Source: Craterostigma plantagineum
Lineage: Eukaryota > Streptophyta > Magnoliopsida > Lamiales > Linderniaceae
Assembly: GCA_027422505.1 (NCBI GenBank)
Contig: JAPQWV010000050.1
Coordinates: 992,001-1,056,000 of the forward strand
Direction: 5' to 3'
DNA length: 64,000 bases
Shown here: positions 9,852-21,409 of the stretch, piece after piece
Layout: each line of letters opens with the position of its first letter
Numbering within the stretch: the first letter of the stretch is position 1
The notes under the pieces: model-generated
Seen by the model: the letters and a program-made list of their open reading frames with translations, nothing else
The model's database searches: none
What the model was told of the DNA's origin: nothing
Translations under genes and position numbers: made by a program

Positions 9852-11629
9852 AACAACTTAAACATTGTAAGACTGTAGACTACAAGACTGTAGAATTTTG
9901 ATTATTGTTTTTATAAAGAGCTAATGATAATGATGCATTATTTTGATATTACACGATAAAAAAAAATGATTTATGTGACAAAGCATATGGTTGGGTCACA
10001 TTCATGTTCAACACGTTCAATAAACCTGCTATTTTCAGGTGCCATTCGTGTCCATTTTTCATACAAGTCATTACTTTTTTTTTATCATATTAACCTCTTT
10101 GATGTTTTCTTAGAAATTTGGGACGTGAGACATAGAAAATGTGCGTTAAAAGATTGGTTTCTCAATGTTATGTTGCTTCGTGCCGTCATCGAGAAAGGTC
10201 CTTCAAGTGTTTGAATAAAGGTCCATGTGAGATTGTGCGCTTTAAAAAACAAAAAATGGTACGCGGGTGCTCATGGGTACGTCAAAAGATATCAAAATAC
10301 ATTTAATATGAACAACGATTCATTGGTGACTGTTTTTTTTAATCAAGAAACTACTATGTTGGAGTTGGATGGGAATGAAACCGATGGGTTTTAGGTATTG
10401 TTCGACTATTTTCTCCTTACCGCTTAATGTGTTGTAGTTTAGTTTCTTAGTTAGCTTTTGAACATAGGTGTTTTTTCAGCTATTGTCTTTTGCTGATAAC
10501 GTCAAGATTAAATCTTTATCTATTGGACGATTGCTTTATATGTGGAACATATTTACTGACTTCGAATTCATATATCATACAAATTACTGTAGTCTTCCAA
10601 AATTGCAGTCGTACAAGCTAGCAATCTTACATTTGTACGTAGCCTTACACTGAAGTAGTCTTACGAAATTCGCAGTCGTACATTGCAGTCATACGAAGTT
10701 CGCAGTCGTACACTCTTACAAATTGCTGCATTCTTCCAAAATTGCCAAAGCGCAATTAAGCAGTCTTATAGTTCGCAGTCTTACACTGAAGCAGTCTTCT
10801 GCATTTCCATAGAATTTTCGTATCGGACTTTGAATTTGATCTACATCCTATGGATTACACGGGTGCCTTATCTCATGAATGATAACATAAAATATTGAGT
10901 CTAAAAATGGTACACTTTTGCTCGGGAAGAGATTATCTGAAATGTAATGTTGCAACATATTATCATGGAGCCAAATCACGAATCACCGTTTATGTGTTTG
11001 AGAGTGAAGCTTTTGAAAGAGATATACATGATTTAGGAAAGAGATTTAACCTTTCTCTTATGAGTATATTACGAGCATCAAAGGAGACGACGTAGAAGAT
11101 AACGGGTTCACCAACATAGTATACCACAATGTTTTCAACACCATCGACCAACATACCGTATTGTCGTCTATTATTAATACGATTGTATTTGATGAACACA
11201 TGTTTCACAGTATTTAAATTAAGGAGTTGTGTTACTTTTTCGCTTTTAATTACGAATAGGATATATAATTGAAAGAGATAATCTATCTTACTTGAATAAA
11301 TTATTCAATTTTCATGACAAAAATAACCCGTGCATTGCCATTTTGTTCGCCAAGCAATCGCTTTTGTTTTGCAAGATTTATTCGATTGACTGATCTTTTG
11401 TTTGAGCCCCAATGATTTTGAACTTCAGTTATTTAATGATCCCAATTATGTGGAGATTTTTTTGACATTATCCAAATTTAGATATTATAATATAAAACGT
11501 ATTTCTTTACGACAAAATTTCGGACCGGAAACTGGGACGATTTCGTCTTCGTTAACTTGACAAGACGTGGATTTTCCGTAAACTTGCAATGGCATTTTTT
11601 TTACCTTTTTTTATTGTCGTTAACTTTTA
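9852..11629. repeat. Helitron-family sequence with inverted GTAAGACTG cluster
   Basis: Positions 9,852-10,020 repeat the 4,510-4,690 sequence. From 10,575 to 10,805 the family repeat is present in inverted form (CAGTCTTAC, CAGTCGTAC, about ten copies). Positions 11,100-11,340 match the terminal part of the Helitron at 13,005-13,250 and stop within the hairpin ('aacccgtgcattgcc'), so this terminus is truncated. Short open frames at 10,895-11,208 match no family I know. Confidence 0.55.
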
Positions 11630-13270
11630 TGTTTAGCTGCATGGTGTTTTTCCTTGGGAATTTGGTGAATGCAATGGCTATTTGAATTCGATTGCAGTAC
11701 TTTTGGGTAACCGTTTAGTTCTTTTGTGAATATCGAATTGCAAATTGCGTTTGAATTATATGTTTATCTATGAGAGTGTTAACCAAAGTATGAATAGTAC
11801 ATGTTAACTGACTGGTTTTGGAGCATATGATTTTAAATATTTACCGAGCCCATTAGTCGATGAGCTTGGTGTCCCCATTCGTGGAGTTTATTTTCACAAG
11901 TATTTAACTCAGATAAGTGTGTGGAATTTTAAAATATTGGAAACGTTCAAGACTGATACAACTTAAAGTAGAATAAAATCTCGCAGACTTAATACAACAA
12001 TAGAATACTGTTCCAGAAACGTAAGACCGTGAGTATGTAATACTGTTGCAATGGGTGTACAGACTGCAAGAATGTGTGACCGAACGCAAAGCCATGAGAC
12101 TGCAGTCTGTAAGACGGCACAACTACTACTTAAACATTGTATGACTGTACGATACACAACTATCAGGCAAGACTACTTAAACATTGATTGTAGACTGCAA
12201 GACTGTAAAACTGTAGAAATTTTATTTTATTGTTTTTATAAAGAGATAATGATAATCATGCATTCTTTAATATTTACACGATAAAAAGAATGATGTTTGT
12301 AACAAAACATATGGTCGGGTCACATTCGGGTTCAACCCATTTAATAAACCGGTTGAAAACCTCAACCCTAACCTAACATGTTTACTTAAATGGGTTTAAA
12401 TATCAAACTCAAACCCAACCGATTTTAACTCAAATCTAACCCACTCACCAGCCAAGCCGTTTAAAATTTTAAACAAAAAGCAAGAAAAAGTTAAATAAAC
12501 AGAATTATAAATCCAAATAAACAATATAACAGAGAAACGTTTGTTTATTTTTTCCCCCTAAAAGATCGATATAATTAAGAACAAAACTTTCAAATAACAA
12601 CAGTCTCAGAAATCATAATTAAATATGAAGTTATTTCATAGTCACCGGGTATCAACCGAAGCCGATAATAGTGAACCCAAGCTTTCAATCAAGCTATCTT
12701 CATTGATCTTCCATCCTCATTTTTCATAACATCTCAGCATAATTCATCGAGCATATGATCTATTTTCCTTTTATTTTATTTATGTTAAGGATATTCTAAT
12801 AATTTGTATTTTCGGATTAAATGGGTTTGTTTTAGGTTGATTTCGGGTTGAAAATTCGAACATGGTCCACTTAATATTTGAGTTGGGTTCAGATTTACCC
12901 ATTTACTTAAACATGTCGAAATTTCTATCCCAAACCTGCTATTTTCGGGTGCCATTCATGTCTATTTATATTGCACAAAACATAACGCGTGCATCGGGTG
13001 ATGTAGTGGAGGTTAACAAACATAGTATACCACAGTGTTTTCAACACCATCGACCAACATATCGTGTCGTCGTTTATCATGAATATGATTCTATTTGATG
13101 AAAACATGTTTCATAGTATTCAAATTAAGGAGTTATATTACTTTTTCGCTTTCAATAACAAATGGAATGATTGATGTATATAACTGAAAGAGAAAATCCA
13201 TCTTAATTGAATAACAATTCAATGTTCATGGCAACAAAGTACCCCGTGCATCGCACGGGGGCAAACCTAG
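11630..13270 (+). mobile_element. Helitron 3' region with perfect terminus
   Basis: This is the best-preserved 3' part of the local Helitron family. It carries GTAAGACTG-type repeats (12,020-12,225), the 'tcacattcgggttcaaccc' block, and an almost perfect hairpin, CCCCGTGC-ATC-GCACGGGG (13,242-13,260). Ten bases later comes CTAG (13,267-13,270), followed by T as expected for insertion between A and T. Helitrons transpose by a rolling-circle mechanism using a Rep-helicase; no Rep or helicase reading frame is visible, so this copy is non-autonomous. I could not identify its 5' TC end. Confidence 0.85.
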
Positions 13271-13279
13271 TAATGACCA

Positions 13280-14400
13280 AAATGTTGTGCAATGTAACGG
13301 TTAGTCATGTGAGGTTTTATTTGTAAGGTTCTGAGTTCAAACCCATTTGAGGCTTTTCCTATTCTTTTTTGTTTTTATTAGTTTAATTGTTTGTTTTTAT
13401 TATGCTTTTAGTTCCTTTCTTCCTTTTTAAGTTAGGTTAACGCTTTCTTTTATTTTATGCATTTTAGTTTTCTATTATAATTGTCATTCTTTTTAGTTCT
13501 TTTCATTTTTGTTTTTTATTCTTATTGAGTTACTTTTTAGTTATTTTGACACTTTTTCTTTTCGTCTTAATTGTTCTCTTTTAGATTATTTTTTGTTAAT
13601 ACATTAATATACATTTGTTAATATATATACGATTTAATCTGTAATTTTTTTTATCTTTTCCAATACCTTATGATAGTCAATTGATAGATCTTGATCTTCC
13701 AAATTGAGCTAGTCAACAATGTAGATATATCTCAGGCGAAATATTCTTACATAATTAAGCTCATCTCGGCGTGCGGCGGAATACCATAGTCGATTACTTA
13801 AAAATGACTCTGGGAAAGCCATGTACACTGAACGTATTAAACATACTAAGAAAATCTCGGTGTACACTGAACGTATTAAACATACTAGTATACAACTAAA
13901 GCCAGACGCACAATACTTATGAATTTGAGAGTATTAAACTGTAAGAAAATTTTAATCTTAGTAAGCCATTCGTCGTCCCCAGTTGTCCGATGATGGTGAA
14001 TTTTGATGATTATTGCAAAGGGTTTGATTTGCCTACCCAATGAGTATAACCTATCTTTATTTAAATTGTGACTAGTGTCATTTCATACACTGCCTCTACC
14101 CATGTTGGTACACAACCTAATTCCGTTAGATTTTCAATATGGCATCGAAATATAAATATTTGACACGTTTCGACAATCCAACTAAATTGGGTTATTGCTC
14201 AAGTGGATATGGAAGAATGGACTTAAATTTATACTATGACATTCGTATTTATTGATTGGAGTTGAATTATACCTAATTGGATATGCAAGCCATACCCAAA
14301 TTGCAAGGTGGTCACTAACTTTATATGATATTAAATTTGGATCAGTGATTATTTTTCCGTCATAGTAAGCCATCATCAATCAGCAGTCAAATATTTTAAA
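13280..14400. other. AT-rich intergenic sequence
   Basis: A T-rich, gene-free stretch. The only structure noticed is a doubled 'gtgtacactgaacgtattaa' segment (about 13,820-13,890). Confidence 0.5.
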
Positions 14401-14403
14401 AAA

Positions 14404-14664
14404 GAGGCAATTTTCATTCAGGCCCCTGTCAGTGTCTGAATTCTAGAAAAAAATAGTTTTAAGGACCCAATTTTTGGCACCACTTCATTGTTCCGCGGTA
14501 CCACTTCATTGTTATGCAGTACCACTTCATTGTTCTCCAATACCACTTCATTGTTGTGCAGTACCACTTCATTGTTATCGGGTCATTAAAACTAAATTTT
14601 ATAGTAACATGGCCTATATCCAATTTAAAAATCTAAAGGGGGCCTGAAACGTAATATACCCTTT
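14404..14664. mobile_element. TACCACTTC-repeat element, copy A
   Basis: A short element with inverted edges: 'caattttcattcaggcccc' at the left and, read in reverse, 'gtatattacgtttcaggccc' at the right. Its core holds five copies of ACCACTTCATTG separated by about 18 bp (14,481-14,577). Three other elements in the window share the same edges and core motif. Boundaries are approximate. No coding sequence. Confidence 0.55.
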
Positions 14665-14884
14665 AAAAAAAATGTTCCACCTCACGATGCATGGGACTCC
14701 GAAATTATTTCGTCTACAAATGATCAAAATCCAATCGAAACAACACAAATCACGCCAAAACGAGAGACATTAAAAACACGCCTCCGAATAGCTTCATTTT
14801 ATTCATTTATATATGTGTATATATATTCCCATCAAATACATAATCATATAATAAAAGGATACACAACGAAACTTTTCCTAATTA

Positions 14885-16229
14885 TTACATACAAATGTGC
14901 TCGCAATAGCAAAACCTATAATTAAGGCCAGGGGCAGTATCACAATGTACCCATGGACGTATATAATTAGACACACACTCACTATAACATTGCTGATCTG
15001 TCATAGTAAGCCCACACACACCTAATATACTCACACACGTGTACACTGGTGGAGGACGTGCCACGTGGGCTGTCGTATTTAGCACAACCTCGTCATCTGC
15101 ATAAATTAATTACGTTTGATAAATTAATTAACTTATTAATTTGACGATAATAAGAGCATCTCCAACGAGTATTGAGCAGACATGTACGTTTTACTCCAAT
15201 GAGACTCTAATTTAACACTAATATTGTGTTGATAAGTAAAGGAACTCTAGGTGTAGAGTACGCACGATTTTCAACACAAAAATAGAGTTGTAGTCTATAT
15301 TTATTTATATTTAATAAAATGCATTTTTAATATATTTAAAATATGGGGCATTTTGATTTCAGGCCCCAACATAACTATCATTTAGGATTCAGACCAACTT
15401 GGCAAAAAATTTAGTTTTAAGGACCCATTTTCTGCAAGTACCACTTCATTGCTCTTTCATACCAGTATGTTCAAATTTTGTAACACAAACCATAATTCGG
15501 TACCAGTTTATGATCATCAGATACCAATTTATTTTCTACAGTACCACTTCATTGCTCTGACATACCAGTATGTTGAAATTTGTAACACAAAACGATCATT
15601 CTATACCAGTTCATATATCTTTCATACCACTTTTTTACACCACACAAAATAGGTCCTTTAACCTAAAAAAATTATCAAATAGAGCCTGAATTCGAACTCA
15701 AACCCTTAATGGGGCCTGATTTCGAATTGACCTTTACAATATTTACTATTCTTAAAATTATAATTAAATAATATGCTAATTTTATAATTTGTTTAACTTT
15801 TAACAATATTTTGACTTTTAATCATTATAATTAAAATTTAATGAGTTCATTATATGATATTTAGAAATATTGTCAATGGGTTAGAGCAAAAAATTAGTGT
15901 AGTAGGTGTTGGAGTAAAAACAATATAGCAACTGTATCATTGTGTAATATTGACTGTATTTTATTCCGTGGATTGGAGATGTTATAATCATTTTTGAGAA
16001 AAATTAAGTCTTACCTAACGATTTTGAAGCACTAATGTTGCCCGAATATGGTGCGACTCGATCGAGGCTGCGTGCCCTGGCGTTCGACGTCACTGCATTT
16101 TGATGTGATGTAAAATAATGTGTTCAGAATGTAATATTAGAGAAAATGGGTGGTCGTTTTTTAGATGTAATAGATTTTACCTGGGGCAAGAATGAAAATG
16201 AGAAAAATGCATAACCTCAAAGGTGGCAT
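14885..16229 (-). CDS. Secreted defensin-like cysteine-rich peptide 1 (three exons)
   Basis: Exons on the minus strand are 16,229-16,181, 16,092-16,015 and 15,096-14,885, joined in frame at GT-AG sites. The predicted precursor is about 112 residues. Exon 1 encodes a classic signal peptide (MPPLRLCIFLIFILAP) with a likely cleavage after the small residues encoded early in exon 2. The mature end has eight cysteines spaced C-x6-C-x8-C-x3-C-x10-C-x10-C-x-C-x3-C. The Cx3C plus CxC pair is the cysteine-stabilised alpha-beta signature of plant defensin-like proteins. Such peptides act outside the cell in defence or in reproductive signalling; the role of this one is unknown. Intron 2 is swollen to 918 bp by a MITE carrying a nested element. 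A near-identical paralogue lies at 18,622-19,115. I did not recognise it as a named family. Confidence 0.8.
15154..15984. mobile_element. PIF/Harbinger-type MITE inside an intron
   Basis: The left end begins GAGCATCTCCAAC and the right end finishes TTGGAGATGTTA, an imperfect inverted pair flanked by TAA on both sides (15,151-15,153 and 15,985-15,987). A three-base TAA target duplication and this terminus fit PIF/Harbinger-type MITEs. It lies wholly inside intron 2 of the first defensin-like gene and leaves the splice sites untouched. It is itself interrupted by the element at 15,345-15,737. Confidence 0.65.
15345..15737. mobile_element. TACCACTTC-repeat element, copy B
   Basis: A 393-bp element with imperfect inverted ends ('ggggcattttgatttcaggc' at the left; in reverse, 'gtaaaggtcaattcgaaatc' then 'aggcccc' at the right). 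It is flanked on both sides by AATAT, a possible 5-bp target duplication. Its core has repeated TACCACTTCATTGCTCT and ATACCAGTATGTT motifs. It is nested in the MITE that occupies the intron of the defensin-like gene. Confidence 0.65.
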
Positions 16230-16300
16230 TTTTTGTTGTGGATGTATATCAATAAACTTCACAAGTCTAATCTAAGCTTTGATTAGCTAGTGATTGGTTT

Positions 16301-16309
16301 ATTTATATA
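16301..16309 (-). promoter_or_regulatory. TATA box of defensin-like gene 1
   Basis: On the minus strand, CTCTCTACACTATATAAATA lies about 75 bp upstream of the start codon. The paralogous gene has CTCTCTACATTATATAA at the matching distance (19,174-19,190), so a core promoter is conserved between the two copies. Confidence 0.55.
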
Positions 16310-16329
16310 GTGTAGAGAGATATTTGACC

Positions 16330-17395
16330 AATATTATCTTTTATTTAATTTATTGTTAGTTATCCATATTAGATGACAACTTTCATTGCTTTTCCTTTTA
16401 TTCTTGCTACACAATTCATGTATAATAAAATATGTAATACTACGATGACTTTATACAAAGTGCGATCCTTAGCGTTGTACAGGTTATTTTAATGCACATA
16501 ATACTTATACTATTCACGTAATAATAAAAGGGGATTACTAGTTTGTTTGAGTTAAAGGTAACCATTTAAGTGGAAATGAGAGTTACATGATATGGATAAT
16601 GAAGAATAAAAAATTACGATGATACAACGGTCAAAAATCTATAAATAATACTCATAAGTTATAACCAACAAAGTTGATTAATTAAAAGATTATATAAATT
16701 AGTAATTATAAATTTATTGATTAATCATAGTTTATTAGTTTATGATGAACTACTCAATTGATAAATACATTACAAAATTCCACTTATTTTTGTACTATGT
16801 ATTTATATCAAATGAAATGATTCAATTTGAGACAATTATGCGATCTTTCACCTTATTAGCCCGCCAATAATAATAAAAAAAATAAGAGAAAAATAAAAAA
16901 GGGAGAATTTTAGTTCAAAGCTATCTTTAGTCTAATCCAAACTCTTAATTTATTTTTGTTATTAAACCTGATTCCACTACAAATCGAAGCACATCAATAT
17001 AAAAACAAATAGAATTTATTTATATATATCTATTATTAAAAGTAAAATATACATTAACATATATGTAGTGATAATGGCGGGCCTTCCCGCAGCCCCCGCG
17101 GGTCGTAGGCGGGCCTAAAAAATTCACAACCCGCCCCGCAAGCAGGCCACGGGCTTTATTACAGTACTTCACTTATTGTGTTCAATGTATGGCTTTAGAG
17201 ACAATTCGGCCATGTTTAGTTATAAAGGCTGTTTTAGGGCCCATTATAATATATGTATCATAACCTCAGTATTATTTATCTTGGCTTCTTTTCCTACTTA
17301 ATTTTTAGCTGGCATTTCTTCAATATCGGGCTCTAAAATTAGTACCGGACTGGAACAGATAACCAAACGCTTCATAAGGCCAATAGTTTATATTA
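16330..17395. other. AT-rich intergenic sequence with a GC-rich hAT-like patch
   Basis: Mostly AT-rich and gene-free. At 17,075-17,160 a sharply GC-rich block ('ggcgggccttcccgcagccc' and onward) resembles the subterminal part of a hAT element. A similar GC-rich block ends in a clear hAT terminus at 21,541. Confidence 0.4.
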
Positions 17396-17654
17396 TCTAT
17401 ACTCTTATATTAATTGTCAGGACCCTCTAAAAACTGCTATTTTGTCCAATTTGGTGTATCAAATACACCCAATATTGTAGCCAATTTGTTAGTTATCACA
17501 TTACTCCGTTAAAGAAATTACATTAAATAAAGAAAACCACCCACTACACAATATTTTATATTTCCAAATATGTCCTATTTTTAGTATTATTATTTCATAA
17601 TTAAATACATAATATTATATATAGCACACACATATGAGTGTGCAAACCTACTAG
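17396..17654 (+). mobile_element. Small non-autonomous Helitron, copy 1 (259 bp)
   Basis: It begins A|TCTATACTCTTATATTAATT and ends with a hairpin, GCACAC (17,624-17,629) with GTGTGC (17,638-17,643), then 'aaacctaCTAG' and T. These are the 5' TC, 3' hairpin plus CTRR and A/T insertion site of plant Helitrons. The same 5' end and the following 'ccaatttggtgtatcaa' block occur in elements at 43,703 and 58,810. No coding capacity. Confidence 0.85.
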
Positions 17655-18049
17655 TCATATCTCAACTTGGACAGCAAACACAGCCAAATATTATCTAGAT
17701 AAATAGAAGATCAAAACATGTCAACACAAACAAATTATTCACAATATTAAGGTGAAATTGATAACAACTAAAATCAAAGTACAGTAGTTTTTCCAAGAAA
17801 CTTTTTTTTGCCTATTCAAGAAATATGTATTAGGAATTATTAGTTTATAATATATAGAGATTATCATGATTGTAGCGAATTATTAATCATAATACTATCG
17901 AATGACATTGACTGAATTATTTTTATTATTAATTATTTTGTTACGATCGGTCTGACAAACGATTCGATTTAGATTAATCGTCCCTCAATCTTTACAGTGC
18001 ATGAACGCAGACGTTATTCAATACTCAACTGCAAATCGCTGCGAGTATG

Positions 18050-18052
<3 letters not shown>

Positions 18053-18122
<70 letters not shown>
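18053..18122. repeat. (GA)35 microsatellite
   Basis: An uninterrupted GA dinucleotide run of about 70 bp. The Arg-Glu and Ser-Leu frames across it are artefacts of the repeat. Confidence 0.98.
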
Positions 18123-18126
<4 letters not shown>

Positions 18127-18621
18127 GGCCTTGTAAACTAACGAAAACTATGTTTCTCCTTCCTCCCCGCAAAGTACCAAAAATCATCTCGGCATAATGC
18201 ACAATCTTATCACAAAAAAAAAAATGACAGAAGATATTTGCTCTAACATTGACTTATGTTTCAATAAAAATAGCTAAATTTTGAAACCGATTCATTCACT
18301 TTTATTAATTAACTAACAAAAAACCCGACCATTAATTTCTCGTCACAACTACGTAAACATGAATATATCGAACGTGTCAAAAAAGGCTTCTATTTAAATA
18401 TCCAAAAAATTATCTCTATTACCAAGTCATTCCACCTAGCATATCGCAAGGAAGGGATGAAACTTTGATGTAGTAACAGTAAGAGAACTATTTCCTGATG
18501 AATCTCTCCAATCAAACCGAATACAGTACAATAGTAAGACCATCAAGGCAACATGGAAAGACGAACATTGGAATAACTTTTTTTTATTCATGAATGTATA
18601 TACAAAAAAAAAAGTATTTTC

Positions 18622-19115
18622 CTATAATTCCATACAAATGTGCTCACAATAGCACAACCTATAATTAACGCCCGGGTATTCATCACAATGTGCCCATGGA
18701 CGTAAATAATTAGAATAACACTCGCTATAACATTGATTATCTGTCATAGTAAGCCCACACACACCTAATATACTCACACATGTATATACTGGTGGAGGAC
18801 GTGCCACGTCAGCAGTCGTATTTTTTACACCTGCATGAAAGTGGCGATGATATAATATTATAATGGATTATATATTGACATTAGCAGATTAAATCTTACC
18901 TAATGATTTTGAAGCATTAGTGTTGTCTGAGGGGAGGATTTGATGACGAAGGCTATGAAGTTGAACCCTAGCGTTTGCCACTGCAATTGAATATGTGAAT
19001 TAATCTGGGTTCAAATTGTAAGGTTAGAGAAAATTGATAGGCCGTTTTTAAGATGAATGGATTTACCTGGGGCCAGAATGAATACGAGAAAAATGCAGAA
19101 GCTCAATGGTGGCAT
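18622..19115 (-). CDS. Secreted defensin-like cysteine-rich peptide 2 (three exons)
   Basis: Exons on the minus strand are 19,115-19,067, 18,980-18,900 and 18,830-18,622, all with GT-AG introns (86 and 69 bp) and a continuous frame of about 112 codons. Exon 1 encodes MPPLSFCIFLVFILAP, a signal peptide core; the next residues VANARV give a likely cleavage site. The C-terminal third carries eight cysteines in the same C-x6-C-x8-C-x3-C-x10-C-x10-C-x-C-x3-C order as the paralogue at 14,885-16,229. The two share ARPPPVYTCVSILGVCGLTM and differ mainly in the propeptide and at scattered surface positions. Compact introns show the ancestral structure before elements entered the other copy. Function cannot be read from sequence; the family is secreted defensin-like (DEFL). 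Confidence 0.82.
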
Positions 19116-19199
19116 TTTGTTGCTATATAGATCAATAACAGTATGTAAGTTCATAGTGATTGATGCATGCTCGTTATATAATGTAGAGAGCATTATGTA

Positions 19200-19958
19200 T
19201 TTTGACTGATTAATGTACTATTTTGTTATAACGTATCCCTAATAAATGGGGACTTTCTTCTCTTATCCCCACCTTTTTTTTTTCCCGAGGCTTGTTGCAA
19301 TGCATCTAATTCTAACTAGTATTAAGGATTCATGTATAGTAATAAAAAAAATTACTTTTCTATTAATCTTGTGCCAAAGTGACTTGATTATAGACATAGT
19401 CGAAAAAGGTTTAGCCATAATGAGTGTGCTAGTTCAAATAACGGAATTCTCATTTGCGGATTGAGTGCTAGTCATTGAAATTCATTTAATTTAATTAGTT
19501 CAAATGAGTATTGTGACGATTGAGAGAATGAAGCAAATCATTTCTTGTTATATTGGGATGAATCCAATAAATTTGGAATTGAATAGAATTCATTTGACTA
19601 ATTAATTGTGAACACGATATATTCAGTTGATTATTACATTTGCACATACTAGTAATATAGCACATTGGGTGTATGTTCTCAATAAAATATTAAAAAGTAA
19701 AAATTTTTATATTTTTAAATAGTATGTAAATGCTAATTTTATATTTGTTTCGAATAGTATATATTTTATTCATTAATTTTTCATATTATTAAGTTTAGCG
19801 CGTGGTTTCCTTTGAATTAATAGTTAGTGGGTTGTTTTTTTAGATTTATCATTTATTGATCATATGAATTAAAATAAATTGAGAGGCCAATCACAATCCA
19901 ATTTAAAGTTTTATCGGGATTAGAACGTTTATAAAAGAGTGCAGATGTTGATGAGGTC
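19200..19958. other. AT-rich intergenic sequence
   Basis: Upstream flank of the second defensin-like gene, then AT-rich DNA with no recognisable gene or terminus. Confidence 0.5.
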
Positions 19959-19959
19959 G

Positions 19960-20945
19960 TTTTATTTGCCCCTTTCTGTTGCGGAAATTACACATGTTTG
20001 CCATCAGTTCTTCCAAACACGCGACATACCACTTTGTGCATTCTGGGTTACAATCATCATTACAGGAAAGTGTTATCCAGAAATAAGGAAATGTTACCAG
20101 AAAAGCATGAAGTGGTAACGCTACATGAATTACAGGAAAATGTTATCCAGAAATAAGAAAGTGGTACCAGAAAAGCATGAAGTGGTAATACTTCATGGGA
20201 AAACAGGAAAGTGTTATTCAGAAATAAGAAAGTGTTACCAGAAAAGCAGGAAGTGGTAACACTTCTTCAATTACAGGAAAGTGTTATCCAGAAATAAGGA
20301 AGTGTTACCAGAAAAGCATGAAGTGGTACCAAAAACATGAAGTGTACCGAGCAAGCATGTGGGTGGTTGGGGGGGGGGGGGGGTGGTGGTGATCGCACAT
20401 GCTTAAAAACTAAATTTATTCTGCTGATACCACTTATTAGCTCTACAGCAACACCTCACGAATTCTGCATAAAACTGTTTGGGTAACTGCATTTCTCTTA
20501 CAAAAATGAAATACAAGAAAGTGTTAGCCAGAAAGAGGAAGTGTTATCCGAAAAGCAGGAAATGGTACCCAACATGTGTAATCGCGTATGTTAATAGCCA
20601 TAAACAAGGAAGTGTTACCGCGAACGCATGAAGTGGTACGACGAGTTTGAGGCATACGCTTAAAAACTACATTTTATTATATTGATACCACTTATTGGAT
20701 ATATAGTATCACATTTGTGCGTGGTAATGCTGCTTGTTATGCGATAACGATATGCTGCAATTTGATAACACAACAATGGCGCTGAGTACCACTTCTCGTT
20801 ACTCTTTTATAAGGGTATTTTCGTCAGACAACCTTTAGTCTATGTAATATTCAAGAACAGGTCTCTAAAACTAAATTCTGTCTGATAGGAGTCTGAACAC
20901 TAAAGAATACTTACATAGGGGCCTGAAGCCCAATCGCCCCTAAAA
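19960..20945. mobile_element. TACCACTTC-repeat element, copy D, with internal minisatellite
   Basis: The right edge, 'ggggcctgaagcccaatcgc' then 'ccct', matches in reverse the 'tttcaggcccc' edge of the family; the left edge is unclear (near 19,960). The core is dominated by GAAGTGGTA, the complement of TACCACTTC. Between 20,062 and 20,341 there are four direct repeats of about 70 bp ('acaggaaagtgttatccaga', 'aataaggaagtgttaccaga', 'aaagcatgaagtggta'). A 14-base G run lies at about 20,369. No coding sequence. Confidence 0.55.
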
Positions 20946-21409
20946 TAAATTATGATCATCTTGTGATACTACATTACCAAAAGTTGAAGAGTAGTGGTGT
21001 TGAATTGTCAAGTAATGTCACAAAATCAATCAATGTATTAGAATTTTCTCAGACTGGGCCGGGCCGGAGACCGTTAGTGCGGCCAGATTAACTGCGGTTG
21101 ATGTTCAAGAACTCTTAAGCGCTGGTCACTTGAACCCTTGAAAATCATCACAGTTTCAAAACCGCAATCGGAATTGACGTAATGTGAACATCTCTATGTT
21201 GAGATTCAACTTCAAAAGATATATACATTATTGATATATAAATAAAAATTATATAGATTTTGTGTCTTTTGAGCTATGATTTTTAGTTTAATAACATAAA
21301 TAAATTAATATTAAAGAAGTTGATTAAGTTACATACATTATGAACTTAAATTCTTCATTTTTTATTTGTCCTATTTTTTCTTATTTTTTTTCTTATTTCT
21401 AACTTCTTT

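Noticed and set aside
13290..13350. Possible tRNA or SINE ('gagttcaaacccattt')
   Set aside because: No cloverleaf can be drawn and no box A lies at the correct spacing.
17997..18202. Open frames of poly(Arg-Glu) or poly(Ser-Leu)
   Set aside because: They are translations of the (GA)35 microsatellite on both strands, with no gene structure.
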